DNA of 64,000 bases from assembly GCF_001427305.1 (NCBI RefSeq), contig NZ_LMFZ01000005.1:1-64000 (forward strand). Reading direction: 5' to 3'. Source of the stretch: Duganella sp. Root1480D1. GTDB lineage: Bacteria > Pseudomonadota > Gammaproteobacteria > Burkholderiales > Burkholderiaceae_D. The notes below the pieces were generated by a model. It did not search any database. It was not told the DNA's origin and saw only the letters and a list, made by a program, of their open reading frames with translations. This document shows positions 9,092 to 18,557 of the stretch, piece after piece. Each line of letters starts with the position of its first letter. Position 1 is the stretch's first letter. The translations under genes were made by a program, and so were the position numbers.

Positions 9092-10551
9092 TGAAGCCCA
9101 TCCTCCCCGCCCGGCCAGCCCTGGCTGCAGCACTGCTGCTGGCCGGCGCAGTGTCCGGCTGCTCGATGGCCCCGGCCTACCAACGCCCTGCCGCACCAAT
9201 CGCTGACGCCTTCCCCGTGGTCCCAGCCGCCGCAGGCGCCGCCGCGAGCGACGCGCCGACAGCGGCCACGCCAACGCAATCCGCCGTGGAAACCGGCTGG
9301 CGCACCTTCTTCCCTGACGGCCGCCTCCAGCAACTGATCGCGACAGCGCTTGAAAACAACCGCGACCTCCGCATCGCCGCCCTGCGCATCGAAGAAGCGC
9401 GCGGGGTCTACCGCATCCAGCGCGCCGACCGCCTGCCGACGCTGAATGCCACGCTCGGCGAGTCGCGCGCACGCACGCCTGGTTTCGCGACCGCCACCGG
9501 CCAGCCGCAAATCGGCGAACGCTTTGACGCCGGCCTCGGCATCTCGGCCTTCGAGCTTGATTTCTTCGGCCGCGTCAAAAGCCTGAGCGACTCCGCGCTC
9601 GCCAGCTACCTGGCGACGGAAGAAGCGAAACAGGCCGCCCAAATCAGCCTGGTTGCCGAAGTCGCCAAGGCCTATTACACCGAGCGTGCCTTCGCCGAAC
9701 AGCAAACGCTGGCCGAAAGCACCTACGAAGCCCGCAAGCGCACCTTCGAGCTGACGAAGCAGCGCGTGGAAGGCGGCGCTTCCTCGCGTCTCGACCTGCG
9801 CTCGAACGAGCAGCAGATGGAAACCGCCCGCGCCTCCGCCCTCGCCCTGGCCCGCCAGCGCGCGCAAGCCGCCAACGCCCTGACCTTATTGGTAGGCCAA
9901 CCGCTGCCGGCCGGCAGCGCGACCGGTGGCCCGGCCCCGACGGAAGATGCACAAGCCGACACAATGTCTGCCCTGACCGCTGGCCTGCCGTCCGACCTGC
10001 TGGCCAACCGCCCCGACATCCGCGCCGCCGAACAGCGCCTGAAAGCCGCCAACGCCAATATCGGTGCCGCCCGCGCTGCCTTCTTCCCGCGCATCACGCT
10101 GACCACCTCGGTCGGCAGCGCCAGCCGCGATTTCAGCGGCTTGTTCGACAGCGGCAGCAATACCTGGAGCTTCGCCCCGCAACTGCTGCTGCCGATCTTC
10201 GACACCGGCCGCAACCTTGCCAACCTGGACGTCAGCCACGCGCGCAAGAACATTGCCGTGGCCGATTATGAGAAAACCATCCAGCAAGCCTTCCGCGAAG
10301 TCGCCGACGCCCTGGCCGCCCGCAGCTACCTCGGCGAACAGGTGGCCGCCCAGCGCGTGGTGCAGGACGCCCAGGCCGAACGCCTGCGTCTATTACAATT
10401 ACGCTTTGAAAACGGGGTTGCCAGCTCGCTCGACGTGCTCGACGCCCAACGCGAATTGTTCACCGCGGAACAGGCCCTGGTCCAGGCACGCCTGCTGCGC
10501 ACAACCAGCGCCATCGACTTGTACCGGGCGCTTGGAGGAGGTTTGAAGTAG
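9088..10551 (+). CDS. Outer membrane efflux channel lipoprotein (OprM/NodT family)
   Basis: 487 aa. A signal peptide ends in the lipobox VSGC (C25). Two repeated outer-membrane-factor halves follow, each ending in long Ala/Gln/Glu/Arg helices such as RIEEARGVYRIQRADR and the second-half LRFENGVASSLDVLDAQREL. It forms the trimeric exit duct for the pump. The start overlaps the pump stop by 4 bp and the stop overlaps the GTG of the next gene by 1 bp. Confidence 0.95.
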   Translation: MMKPILPARPALAAALLLAGAVSGCSMAPAYQRPAAPIADAFPVVPAAAGAAASDAPTAATPTQSAVETGWRTFFPDGRLQQLIATALENNRDLRIAALRIEEARGVYRIQRADRLPTLNATLGESRARTPGFATATGQPQIGERFDAGLGISAFELDFFGRVKSLSDSALASYLATEEAKQAAQISLVAEVAKAYYTERAFAEQQTLAESTYEARKRTFELTKQRVEGGASSRLDLRSNEQQMETARASALALARQRAQAANALTLLVGQPLPAGSATGGPAPTEDAQADTMSALTAGLPSDLLANRPDIRAAEQRLKAANANIGAARAAFFPRITLTTSVGSASRDFSGLFDSGSNTWSFAPQLLLPIFDTGRNLANLDVSHARKNIAVADYEKTIQQAFREVADALAARSYLGEQVAAQRVVQDAQAERLRLLQLRFENGVASSLDVLDAQRELFTAEQALVQARLLRTTSAIDLYRALGGGLK

Positions 10552-11624
10552 TGGATTCACCGATCAGTATCCGGCTCGGCCAGCGCGCCCGCCAGCGCAT
10601 CGAGCGCGAAGGCTTGCAGGCCGCCGACATCGCCATCATCCCTGCCGCGGCAGGCGGTCCCAAAGGCCTGATCCTGAACGGCATCGACCAGTGGATGTTT
10701 GGCGAGTGGCTGAAACAGGCACCGCGCAAGCGCCGCCTGATCGGCGCCTCGATCGGCGCCTGGCGCATGGCCGCTGGCGCGTTCCACGATCCGGTCGCCG
10801 CGCACCAGCGGCTGGCGCACCACTACACCCACCAGACATATCCCGACAAGGTCGATGCCGCCTACGTCAGCCGCGTGATTCGCGGCCTGCTCGACAGCGT
10901 GCTCGATGGGCGCGGCAGTGAAATGCTCGCCAATCCCGGCTACCTGCTGTCGGTGATCACGGTGCGCGGCATCGGCCCGCTGGCCAGCACACGCGGCAGC
11001 CGCTGGCGGGAAATGGCAGGGTTCCTGCGCGCCGCCGCCGGCAATGCCCTCTCGCGCAGCCGCCTGGCCGGCGCCATGGAGCGCGTGGTCTTCCACGACA
11101 CCCGCGACGACGCCGCCTGGCTGCGCACCAGCTTCGACGCCTTCGCCTCGCACTATGTCGGCCTGTCTGAGCAGAACCTGCATTCCGCGCTGCTGGCATC
11201 CGGCTCGATCCCGCTGGTGCTGCAAGCGGTCAGCGGCATCCACGGCGCGCCGCCCGGCGATTACTGGGACGGCGGCTTGATCGACTACCACCTGCACCTG
11301 CCGTATCAGCGCGATGAAGGCCTGGTGCTGTACCCGCACTTCACCGACCATATCGTGCCAGGCTGGCTCGATAAGTCGATGCCATGGCGCCGTGCCCGCG
11401 ACAGCGCGCTGGATAACGTGATCCTGGTTTCGCCCTCGCCATCTTTCGTGGCGCGCCTGCCGAACCGCAAACTGCCCGACCGCACCGACTTCAAGCACTA
11501 TGGCCAGGACCATGCCGCCCGCATCCGCGACTGGACTTACGCGATCGGCGAAAGCCAGCGCATGGCCGACGCGCTGGCGCAGTGGGCCGAAAGACCGGAC
11601 TTGAAGGTAGCCCAGCAGTTCTAA
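10551..11624 (+). CDS. Patatin-like phospholipase / acyl hydrolase
   Basis: 357 aa from a GTG at 10551 that overlaps the preceding TAG by one base, and a GGAGG lies just upstream inside the channel gene. The oxyanion segment AAAGGPKG is near residues 32-39, the nucleophile elbow is GASIGAW (S67), and the second catalytic residue is in the DGGLIDYH segment near 242, so the Ser-Asp dyad is complete. Patatins hydrolyse acyl esters of membrane lipids. No signal peptide is seen, so action should be at the cytosolic membrane face. Its place as fourth gene of an RND operon is unusual and may link lipid repair to solvent or amphiphile stress (inference). Confidence 0.88.
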   Translation: MDSPISIRLGQRARQRIEREGLQAADIAIIPAAAGGPKGLILNGIDQWMFGEWLKQAPRKRRLIGASIGAWRMAAGAFHDPVAAHQRLAHHYTHQTYPDKVDAAYVSRVIRGLLDSVLDGRGSEMLANPGYLLSVITVRGIGPLASTRGSRWREMAGFLRAAAGNALSRSRLAGAMERVVFHDTRDDAAWLRTSFDAFASHYVGLSEQNLHSALLASGSIPLVLQAVSGIHGAPPGDYWDGGLIDYHLHLPYQRDEGLVLYPHFTDHIVPGWLDKSMPWRRARDSALDNVILVSPSPSFVARLPNRKLPDRTDFKHYGQDHAARIRDWTYAIGESQRMADALAQWAERPDLKVAQQF

Positions 11625-11718
11625 GCCAGGTGTTATTCCCTGTTGCAGCCTTGCAACGGGATATCTACCACGCAACTATTCAGGTGCATACTAGAACTCC
11701 AACTCACTGGAGGCTTGT

Positions 11719-13509
11719 ATGCAATTTCTGTCCCAGCTCCGCATCGGGCCCCGCCTCGCGGCGGGCTTCGGCATCGTCCTGCTGCTGTCGGCTCTCGGCA
11801 CCAGCTATGCCCTTTACCATTCCAATGACACCGCCAACGCCACGCGCGCCATGATGGACCGGCCGCTGGCCAAGGAGCGCATCGTATCGGACTGGTATGT
11901 GCTGATCTATTCGGCCGTCGCCCGCACGCAGATGATCGCGCGCAGCAGCGATGGCGAACTGTCGAACACCTTCGCCACCGCGATTGCCGACAGTGCCAAG
12001 CGCGGCGCCGAGCTGTTGAAGTCCATCGAAGGGTTGCTGGAGACGGATGAAGAACGCAAGATCTACCAGGACGCAGTCGCCATCCGCGCCAAGTACCAGG
12101 ACGCAAAGAACCAGGTGATGAACGCCAAGAAGGCCGGCGACGCGGCGGAAGGCGAACGCCTTTATCGCGAGGTATTCGAGCCTGCCGCCAAGGCCTACCA
12201 GGAGAAGGTCAAGGACTTGCTGGCGCAGCAGCGCAAGGCTATCGACGCCACGGCGGCCAGCATTAACGAAGCCAATGCGCGCAGCAACCGACTGATGCTT
12301 ACGCTTGGCATCCTGCTGCTGGCCTTTGGCGGCTGGGCGGCGTGGGTCATTTCGCGCAGCATTACGGTGCCGCTGAATTCCGCACTCGGCATCGCCAACA
12401 CGGTGGCCGAAGGCGACCTGACTACCCACTTCGACGAGCAAACCGCACGCGATGAAATCGGCGACCTGATGAAAGCCCTGCGCGGCATGAACGATTCGCT
12501 GCGGCGCGTGGTGAGCCAGGTGCAGACCGGCACCACCGCAATCGCTACCGCCTCCAGTGAAATCGCGGAAGGCAACCTGGACCTGTCCTCACGCACCGAA
12601 CAGCAAGCCAGCTCGCTGGAGGAAACCGCTTCCTCGATGGAAGAACTGACATCCACCGTGCGCCAGAACGCCGATAACGCCAACCAGGCCAACCAGCTTG
12701 CGCAGGCAGCATCCGACGTGGCCGCACGCGGCGGCGAGATCGTCGGCCAGGTGGTGGAAACCATGGGCTCCATCGATGCCTCGTCGCGCAAGATCGTCGA
12801 CATCATCGGCACCATCGACGGCATCGCCTTCCAGACCAACATCCTCGCGCTGAACGCCGCAGTGGAAGCAGCCCGCGCCGGCGAGCAAGGCCGCGGCTTC
12901 GCCGTGGTCGCCTCCGAAGTGCGCAACCTGGCGCAGCGCTCCGCCGCCGCCGCGAAAGAGATCAAGGAACTGATCGACAATTCCGTGGTCCAGGTGAACG
13001 CAGGCACCTCGCTGGTGCAGCAAGCCGGCACCACCATCGGCGAAGTCGTGAACAGCGTGCGGCGCGTGACCGACATCATGGGCGAGATCACCTCGGCCAG
13101 CCGCGAACAAAGCGTCGGCATCGATGAAGTGAACCAGGCCATCGGCCAGATGGATCAGGTCACGCAGCAGAACGCCGCCCTGGTGGAAGAAGCTGCCGCC
13201 GCAGCAGCCAGCATGCAGGAACAGGCAGCCCAGCTTGCCCAGGTCGCGGCCTCCTTCAAACTGGGGACCGAAGCGGTCGCCCGCTGGAGTGCCCAGCCCC
13301 GCCGTGTCGCCGATGGCGGCGGCGCTGCCGAGGTTGAAGCAGCGCGTCCCAAACGCCTTAGCGCACCGGATCAACGCGCCATGCCACGCGCTGCCCCACG
13401 CACGGCGGGCAGCAGCGCCAGCAGCGCGTCAGACCACGCGACGGATCGACGCACGAAAACCGAGCGCCGTGCGCCCGCCACGCCCAACGACGAATGGGAA
13501 GAATTCTGA
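11719..13509 (+). CDS. Methyl-accepting chemotaxis protein
   Basis: 596 aa. The first membrane helix lies at about 10-32, a four-helix-bundle type periplasmic ligand domain at about 35-190, the second helix at about 193-213, HAMP to about 267, then a long methyl-accepting coiled coil whose hairpin tip is [20 protein letters not shown]. The C-terminus ends EWEEF after a flexible basic linker, matching the pentapeptide tether that recruits CheR and CheB in major receptors such as Tsr. The ligand is unknown. It is monocistronic with a ribosome site CTGGAGG upstream. No sigma-28 promoter was found just upstream. Confidence 0.95.
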   Translation: MQFLSQLRIGPRLAAGFGIVLLLSALGTSYALYHSNDTANATRAMMDRPLAKERIVSDWYVLIYSAVARTQMIARSSDGELSNTFATAIADSAKRGAELLKSIEGLLETDEERKIYQDAVAIRAKYQDAKNQVMNAKKAGDAAEGERLYREVFEPAAKAYQEKVKDLLAQQRKAIDATAASINEANARSNRLMLTLGILLLAFGGWAAWVISRSITVPLNSALGIANTVAEGDLTTHFDEQTARDEIGDLMKALRGMNDSLRRVVSQVQTGTTAIATASSEIAEGNLDLSSRTEQQASSLEETASSMEELTSTVRQNADNANQANQLAQAASDVAARGGEIVGQVVETMGSIDASSRKIVDIIGTIDGIAFQTNILALNAAVEAARAGEQGRGFAVVASEVRNLAQRSAAAAKEIKELIDNSVVQVNAGTSLVQQAGTTIGEVVNSVRRVTDIMGEITSASREQSVGIDEVNQAIGQMDQVTQQNAALVEEAAAAAASMQEQAAQLAQVAASFKLGTEAVARWSAQPRRVADGGGAAEVEAARPKRLSAPDQRAMPRAAPRTAGSSASSASDHATDRRTKTERRAPATPNDEWEEF

Positions 13510-13518
13510 TTCGAAAAA

Positions 13519-13896
13519 ATGAACGTTGTTCGAGTCGCGGCCTCAGTCCTTTTGACACTGGCGTGGACATTATCCTACGCCAGTGAATCGAAGGACGATC
13601 GGGAGATCGAAATGGCCGGTCGCGCGATTTTCTGGTCTCGCGTTACGTCGGCCAGCCCGCTCGGCCAACTTGAGTGTTCCCGTACTCAAGCAGCTTGCAG
13701 CGATGACCTGGCTGGCGAGAAAAACCCGCAGTTGCTGAACGGAGTACCTGTCGACAGTATTTGCACAAGCGAGGATGCTATCGACGCCAGGCGCAAGGAA
13801 CTGCTCTCAGCTCAGTCGGGGGAAAAGACCTGTGAGCCAGGTCATCGTCACAGAACATCGGCAATAGGCAACAGGGGCACTCAGCGCAGGCGGTGA
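13519..13896 (+). CDS. Hypothetical exported protein
   Basis: 125 aa starting 9 bp after the chemoreceptor. An N-terminal signal peptide is visible (hydrophobic core to about residue 20, YAS-ES cleavage). The mature part has four cysteines. The last 20 residues are very basic and low in complexity, and the 3' end overlaps the convergent gene by 16 bp, which suggests the tail may be worn or frame-shifted. Base composition is lower in GC than the neighbours. No family was recognised, and it could be a decayed gene. Confidence 0.45.
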   Translation: MNVVRVAASVLLTLAWTLSYASESKDDREIEMAGRAIFWSRVTSASPLGQLECSRTQAACSDDLAGEKNPQLLNGVPVDSICTSEDAIDARRKELLSAQSGEKTCEPGHRHRTSAIGNRGTQRRR

Positions 13897-14693
13897 ATCA
13901 GGCGCGAAAGCAACCCGGCTTTTCGCTGCTCCACAAAGCGGTCGTCGTATGGCCACAAATCATTGTGGGGCTTCGTGCACCGGACAAAGCAGCGATGTGT
14001 AAGGAGCTCAATCCTTTCGCTCTGCGTCAATTCGCTTTCCTCATCGTCGCCTTGCGTTGCAATGTCTTTCTTACCATCGACGTTGTAATAGTACGTGTCG
14101 CCCAACGCGAAGTCGCGGCGAAAAGCTGTCCGCCATTGCGAGTTGCTGCCCCAGCCATGCGATAGATCCTGGTTGGGGCGGTTCTTCCGCCAAAAAGTCC
14201 AATACAGCGTCGACGCGTCGGCAATTCCCGGCGCAAGCACTTGAGCCCCTGCCGATACGCGAACACGTGCTCGCGAAACCATCATGTTCCCGAGCATGAC
14301 GCATGGCCAGTTGAATTCCAGGATAGCCACTGGACTAGCGGGCGCAGGGCCTTGCTCGATCTCGTCGACTTCATGGTAGAAGGGTGAGAACTGCTGCGGC
14401 TTCAGCGCTTTCATGCCAAGCGCTTCGACGAACGCGATGTACTGTGCAGGGGAAACTGGATTCCCGGCCGCGATCAAGGTGTCCAGCGTTCGATTGAGTG
14501 CATATAACGCCCAGGACTCCTCATCATCAATCGGAGGTATAGGCGTTCCCGGACGTTGCGCGATGCACACCAGCCAGTCGCGCGCTTCGGGATGCGCGCT
14601 TAACCACGGTTCCAGAACGCCAGCAAATATTTCGCTTCCCTCGTACTGGGACAATTCCTCGGCAAGTCCCCGAAAACAGTCCCAGGCGTCCAT
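13881..14693 (-). CDS. Hypothetical protein
   Basis: 270 aa, soluble, no signal peptide or membrane segment. It is rich in Trp and acidic residues in the N-terminal half and ends in a basic RLIHRLR tail. No recognisable catalytic motif was found. It sits one base after the hemW stop on the same strand upstream side, and overlaps the convergent small exported protein. GC content is visibly lower than in surrounding genes, which fits acquired DNA. Function unknown. Confidence 0.6.
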   Translation of the reverse strand: MDAWDCFRGLAEELSQYEGSEIFAGVLEPWLSAHPEARDWLVCIAQRPGTPIPPIDDEESWALYALNRTLDTLIAAGNPVSPAQYIAFVEALGMKALKPQQFSPFYHEVDEIEQGPAPASPVAILEFNWPCVMLGNMMVSRARVRVSAGAQVLAPGIADASTLYWTFWRKNRPNQDLSHGWGSNSQWRTAFRRDFALGDTYYYNVDGKKDIATQGDDEESELTQSERIELLTHRCFVRCTKPHNDLWPYDDRFVEQRKAGLLSRLIHRLR

Positions 14694-14694
14694 C

Positions 14695-15930
14695 TCAAAG
14701 GAACATCTGCTGCAGGTCGTTCAGGAAGCGCTGGCCTAATTCGGTTGGCTTGATCAGCATGTGGTCGCGATACAGCAAGCCTTTCGCCTCAGCGGCGTTC
14801 AGTTGCTTCTCAATGGTGTTGAGTGCCATGCCGGTGCGTTCGGCAAACAGGTTCGGCTCGAAGCCGCCTTGCAGGCGCAAGGCATTCAGCATGAACTCAA
14901 AACCCATTTCATCGCGCGACAATTCGCGCTCTTCCTGCACAGGGTTGCCGGCGGCCACCGCGTCCATATAGGACTTTGGCTGCTTGTAGCGCGCCTGGCG
15001 CAGCACGCGGTGCGGGAACGACAGCTTGGAATGGGCGCCGGCGCCGATGCCAAGGTAATCGCCGAACTGCCAGTAATTCAGGTTGTGGCGCGCCTGGTGG
15101 CCAGGCTGGGCGTAGGCCGACACTTCGTAATGGCCGTATCCGTTCGCGGCGGTCAGCTCGGCGATCATGTCCTGCATGTCCGCGCTCAGGTCGTCGTCCG
15201 GCAGCTGCGGCGGATATTTGGCGAACAGCGTGTTCGGCTCCATCGTCAGGTGGTACAGCGACAGGTGCGGCGGCTTGAAGCCGATCGCAGTCCCGATGTC
15301 CTGGTGCGCCTGTTCCAGCGTCTGGTTCGGCAGCGCGTACATCAGGTCCAGGTTGAAGTTGTCGAAGTTCGCCAGCGCGATTTCGACCGCGCGCTTTGCT
15401 TCGCCGTCGTCGTGGATGCGGCCCAGAGCCTTCAGGTGTTCGCTGTTGAAACTCTGGATGCCGATCGACAGGCGGTTGATGCCGCTATCGCGATAGGAAC
15501 GGAATTTCTCGGCCTCGAAGGTGCCCGGATTGGCCTCCATCGTGATCTCGCAGGCGCCATCCAGCGGCAACAGGCTGCGCAGATCCGACATCAGGCGATC
15601 CATGCCGGCCGCCGACATCAGACTCGGCGTACCGCCACCGATGAAGACCGTGTAAATCTTGCGGCCCCAGATCAGGGGCAGCGACATTTCCAGGTCACGC
15701 CGCAGCGCGTCCAGGTATTCCTTCTCGGGGACTTCGCCTTTCGCCTCATGCGAATTGAAATCGCAGTATGGACACTTGCGCACGCACCACGGCCAGTGGA
15801 TGTACAGCGACAATGGCGGCAAAGCTTGCAGGTTCAAGGCGCCTGGGCGCAGGTAGGTTGCAGCGACGCCGGCGGCGCTGTCGATGGTGCGGCTTGGTAG
15901 GGCGTTGCCGACCGGCTTAATCGGGATCAT
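14695..15930 (-). CDS. hemW: Radical SAM heme chaperone HemW
   Basis: 411 aa. The radical-SAM cluster motif is C49-VRK-C53-PY-C56-DF, the HemW-type CxxxCxxC, followed by IGGGTPSL and EANPGT. HemW proteins bind heme and pass it to respiratory enzymes; they were long annotated as oxygen-independent coproporphyrinogen oxidases but lack that activity. The N-terminal 35 residues extend beyond most family members. The start overlaps the rdgB stop as ATGA, so the two genes are translationally coupled. Confidence 0.93.
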   Translation of the reverse strand: MIPIKPVGNALPSRTIDSAAGVAATYLRPGALNLQALPPLSLYIHWPWCVRKCPYCDFNSHEAKGEVPEKEYLDALRRDLEMSLPLIWGRKIYTVFIGGGTPSLMSAAGMDRLMSDLRSLLPLDGACEITMEANPGTFEAEKFRSYRDSGINRLSIGIQSFNSEHLKALGRIHDDGEAKRAVEIALANFDNFNLDLMYALPNQTLEQAHQDIGTAIGFKPPHLSLYHLTMEPNTLFAKYPPQLPDDDLSADMQDMIAELTAANGYGHYEVSAYAQPGHQARHNLNYWQFGDYLGIGAGAHSKLSFPHRVLRQARYKQPKSYMDAVAAGNPVQEERELSRDEMGFEFMLNALRLQGGFEPNLFAERTGMALNTIEKQLNAAEAKGLLYRDHMLIKPTELGQRFLNDLQQMFL

Positions 15931-16514
15931 TTTTTCAGCTTCTCTACCAGGGCACGCAGGGCCTGTCCGCGATGGGACAGGCGGTTCTTCTCTTCCGGGG
16001 CCAGCTCGGCCACATGCTTGCCCAGTGCAGGAATCAGGAAATACGGGTCGTAGCCAAAGCCGCCCTCGCCCCGTGCTTCGGCCGAAATCACACCTTCCCA
16101 GCGCCCGTCAGCGATCACCGGCTGCGGGTCGTCGGCATGGCGCACGAACACCAGCACGCAGTAATAGTAGGCCGATTTGTCGGCATGCGCCGCCAGGTCG
16201 GCAATCAATTTCTCGCTGTTGCGCGTATCCGATTTCGGCTCGCCCGCATAACGGGCCGAGTACACGCCGGGCGCACCGCCCAGCGCATTTACGCACACGC
16301 CCGAATCGTCGGCCAGCGCCGGCAAGCCGGTCAGGCGCGCCGCATGGCGCGCCTTGGTCAGTGCATTTTCGACAAATGTGTGGAAAGGCTCATCCGCCTC
16401 CGGCACGTCGAATTCACCCTGCGGGTGGACGGCGAAACCAATGGTCGAGAGCAGCTCATTGAATTCCTTGAGCTTGCCCTTGTTGTTCGATGCGAGAACG
16501 ATGCGTTGTGTCAT
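15927..16514 (-). CDS. rdgB: RdgB/HAM1 non-canonical purine NTP pyrophosphatase
   Basis: 195 aa from the ATG at 16514. The longer frame would run through the hairpin at 16516-16545 and into the next gene, so 16514 is preferred. The substrate-binding SNNKGKLKEF is at residues 9-18, followed by ADDSGVCVNALGGAPGVYSA near 67 and GFGYDPYF near 150. It hydrolyses ITP, dITP and XTP to monophosphates, keeping deaminated purines out of nucleic acid. No good ribosome site is visible; the hairpin arm ends 2 nt before the ATG. Confidence 0.94.
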   Translation of the reverse strand: MTQRIVLASNNKGKLKEFNELLSTIGFAVHPQGEFDVPEADEPFHTFVENALTKARHAARLTGLPALADDSGVCVNALGGAPGVYSARYAGEPKSDTRNSEKLIADLAAHADKSAYYYCVLVFVRHADDPQPVIADGRWEGVISAEARGEGGFGYDPYFLIPALGKHVAELAPEEKNRLSHRGQALRALVEKLKK

Positions 16515-16515
16515 G

Positions 16516-16545
16516 AATATCGGCTCTTTTGAAAGAGCCGATATT
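16516..16545. repeat. 14-bp perfect hairpin between an oxidoreductase stop and the rdgB start
   Basis: Arms 16516-16529 and 16532-16545 (AATATCGGCTCTTT and its complement) flank a 2-nt loop. It lies directly between the TAA of the oxidoreductase and the ATG of rdgB on the minus strand. It may end the upstream transcript or control rdgB translation, since it occupies the place of a ribosome site. Confidence 0.8.
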
Positions 16546-17550
16546 TTAAACCACTTGCAGCACCAGCTTGCCCTGGTTGGCGCCGGTGAACAGCTTGGCA
16601 AAGGTCTCCGGGAAGGTGTCCAGGCCTTGCACCACGTGCTCGCGGGTTTTCAGCTTGCCGGACTGGATCCAGCCGCCCATGGTGCTGATGGCTTCCATGG
16701 CGCGGTGATAGTAGTCGCTCACCATCACACCGCGCATGGTGGCGCGCTTGACCAGCAATTGCAGGTAATTCGCCGGGCCGGCCACGGCGCCGGTGTTGTT
16801 GTACTGGGAAATGGCGCCGCAGATCACCACCCGCGCACCATGGGCAAGGTTAGCCAGCGCCGCATCGAGGATCGTGCCGCCAACGTTGTCGAAGAAGACG
16901 TCGATGCCCTTCGGCGCATGCTGGCGCAATGCCGCAGCCACATCCTCGCTCTTGTAGTCGATGGCCGCATCAAAACCCAGTTCCTCGACCAGGTAGCGCA
17001 CCTTGTCTGCGCCTCCGGCAATGCCGATCACGCGTGCACCTTTAAGCTTGGCGATCTGCCCCACCAGCGCGCCAACCGCACCAGCGGCGCCTGAAACCAC
17101 GACTGTCTCGCCCTCCTTCGGCTGGCCCACGTCCAGCAGGCCGAAATAGGCGGTCAGGCCCGGCATGCCGAGAGCGCCCAGGAACAGCGGCAGCGGCGCC
17201 AGCGACGGGTCGACTTTGTTCAAGCCGGCGCCGTTGTGGATGGCGTACTCCTGCACGCCCAGCAGGCCGGTGACATGTTCACCCGCCGCGAAGCCGGGAT
17301 TGCGCGATTCGACCACGCGGCCGACTGCAATGGCGCGCATCACGTCACCCAGCGCCACCGGCGGCATGTAAGACTCGGTCGAGGCATTCATCCAGCCGCG
17401 CATGGCTGGGTCCAGCGAAATATGCGATACCTGGATCAGGATTTCGCCATCTGCCAGTGCCCGCAGCGGCGGCGTGGCGAAATTGAAATCGGAACGCTGG
17501 ACGGCGCCTTCAGGACGGCGGGCAAGCAGGAACTGGCGGTTGTTGGTCAT
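16546..17550 (-). CDS. NADP-dependent medium-chain oxidoreductase (CurA / leukotriene B4 12-hydroxydehydrogenase type)
   Basis: 334 aa from the ATG at 17550, which has GAGGAG 7 nt upstream. The zinc-free MDR pattern is present: LDPAMRGWM near 48-56, the nucleotide-binding VVVSGAAGAVGALVGQIAK near 150-168, and FDNVGGTILD near 219. These cytosolic enzymes reduce the double bond of enones using NADPH. It is divergent from a LysR gene at 17652 with a shared 101-bp control region, so it is the likely target of that regulator. Confidence 0.9.
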   Translation of the reverse strand: MTNNRQFLLARRPEGAVQRSDFNFATPPLRALADGEILIQVSHISLDPAMRGWMNASTESYMPPVALGDVMRAIAVGRVVESRNPGFAAGEHVTGLLGVQEYAIHNGAGLNKVDPSLAPLPLFLGALGMPGLTAYFGLLDVGQPKEGETVVVSGAAGAVGALVGQIAKLKGARVIGIAGGADKVRYLVEELGFDAAIDYKSEDVAAALRQHAPKGIDVFFDNVGGTILDAALANLAHGARVVICGAISQYNNTGAVAGPANYLQLLVKRATMRGVMVSDYYHRAMEAISTMGGWIQSGKLKTREHVVQGLDTFPETFAKLFTGANQGKLVLQVV

Positions 17551-17611
17551 GGTGCGGGACTCCTCGAAAGTTGAATGAAGCCAGTGTAGCGGCGCCAATC
17601 ATCCTTGATAA

Positions 17612-17639
17612 GTCAACGATTAAGCATTACATTGTTGAC
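17612..17639. promoter_or_regulatory. Candidate LysR operator in the divergent control region
   Basis: GTCAAC at 17612-17617 and GTTGAC at 17634-17639 form an interrupted inverted repeat with a 16-bp AT-rich spacer, inside the 101-bp gap between the oxidoreductase and LysR starts. The position and dyad form fit a LysR-type binding site. Binding is inferred only. Confidence 0.45.
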
Positions 17640-17651
17640 CAAGGAGGAACA

Positions 17652-18557
17652 ATGAACCCGCAGCGCCTTGCCATTTTCGCCACCATCATCCAATCGGGGA
17701 GCATCAGCGCCGCCGCGGTCAAGCTGGGCTGCGGGAAGTCGGTCGTATCGCGCCAGCTCGCCCAATTGGAAAAAGATCTCGGCGCCCGCCTGATCCAGCG
17801 CTCGACACGCCAGCTCGCGCTGACGGAAGTGGGGCAACTGGTGCTGGAGGAAGCACGTCAGATCGAACGCTCGCTGGACAAGATCGCCCATCTTACGGAC
17901 AGCTATCAGCAGCAGGTGCGCGGCCTGTTGCGCGTGTCGTGTTCGATGGCCGGACGGCGCGTGCTGGTGCCGCTGCTGGCCGACTTCACGGCGCAATATC
18001 CCCAGGTGAAGGTATCGCTGCAACTCGATGATGCAATGGTCGACCTGATCGCACAGCAAATTGACGTAGCGATCCGCACCTCCGCCCTGGTCGATTCGAC
18101 ACTGGTGGCGCGCAAGCTTGCCGAGAGTCCCAGCGTGGTGTGCGCAGCGCCTTCCTACCTGGCCAGCACAGGCAGGCCGCGCACGCCGCAGGAACTGCAA
18201 CAGCACGCCTGCCTGGTGTACGCCGTCGGCGCGCGGGTCTATGACGAATGGAATTTCGGCGAAGCCGGGACCGTGCGGGTCGACGGTCCGCTACAGATGA
18301 ACGATGGCGGCGCCCTGGTGACAGCAGCCGTGGGCGGCGCCGGCATCATCAAGGTCCCTCTTTCAATCGTGGCAGATGAACTGGCAAGCGGCCAACTTGT
18401 GCGCATCATGGAAGATGTGGCGGTGCCGCCGGGCCCCGCCACTTACGCGGTCTACCCGGCGCGCGAATTCCTGCCATTGAAGACGGCCGCCTTCGTGGAT
18501 TTTCTCCAGCAGCGGCTGGGGACAGTTACAGGCCGAGCGCCTGCTTCTGCAGCTTGA
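17652..18557 (+). CDS. LysR family transcriptional regulator
   Basis: 301 aa from the ATG at 17652, with AAGGAGG 4 nt upstream. The N-terminal winged helix-turn-helix covers residues 1-60 ([20 protein letters not shown], then [15 protein letters not shown]). The substrate-binding domain follows from about 90. It is likely an activator or repressor of the divergent oxidoreductase. The last 32 bp overlap the end of rph on the opposite strand, which suggests the gene was joined to the rph 3' end by rearrangement. Confidence 0.92.
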   Translation: MNPQRLAIFATIIQSGSISAAAVKLGCGKSVVSRQLAQLEKDLGARLIQRSTRQLALTEVGQLVLEEARQIERSLDKIAHLTDSYQQQVRGLLRVSCSMAGRRVLVPLLADFTAQYPQVKVSLQLDDAMVDLIAQQIDVAIRTSALVDSTLVARKLAESPSVVCAAPSYLASTGRPRTPQELQQHACLVYAVGARVYDEWNFGEAGTVRVDGPLQMNDGGALVTAAVGGAGIIKVPLSIVADELASGQLVRIMEDVAVPPGPATYAVYPAREFLPLKTAAFVDFLQQRLGTVTGRAPASAA

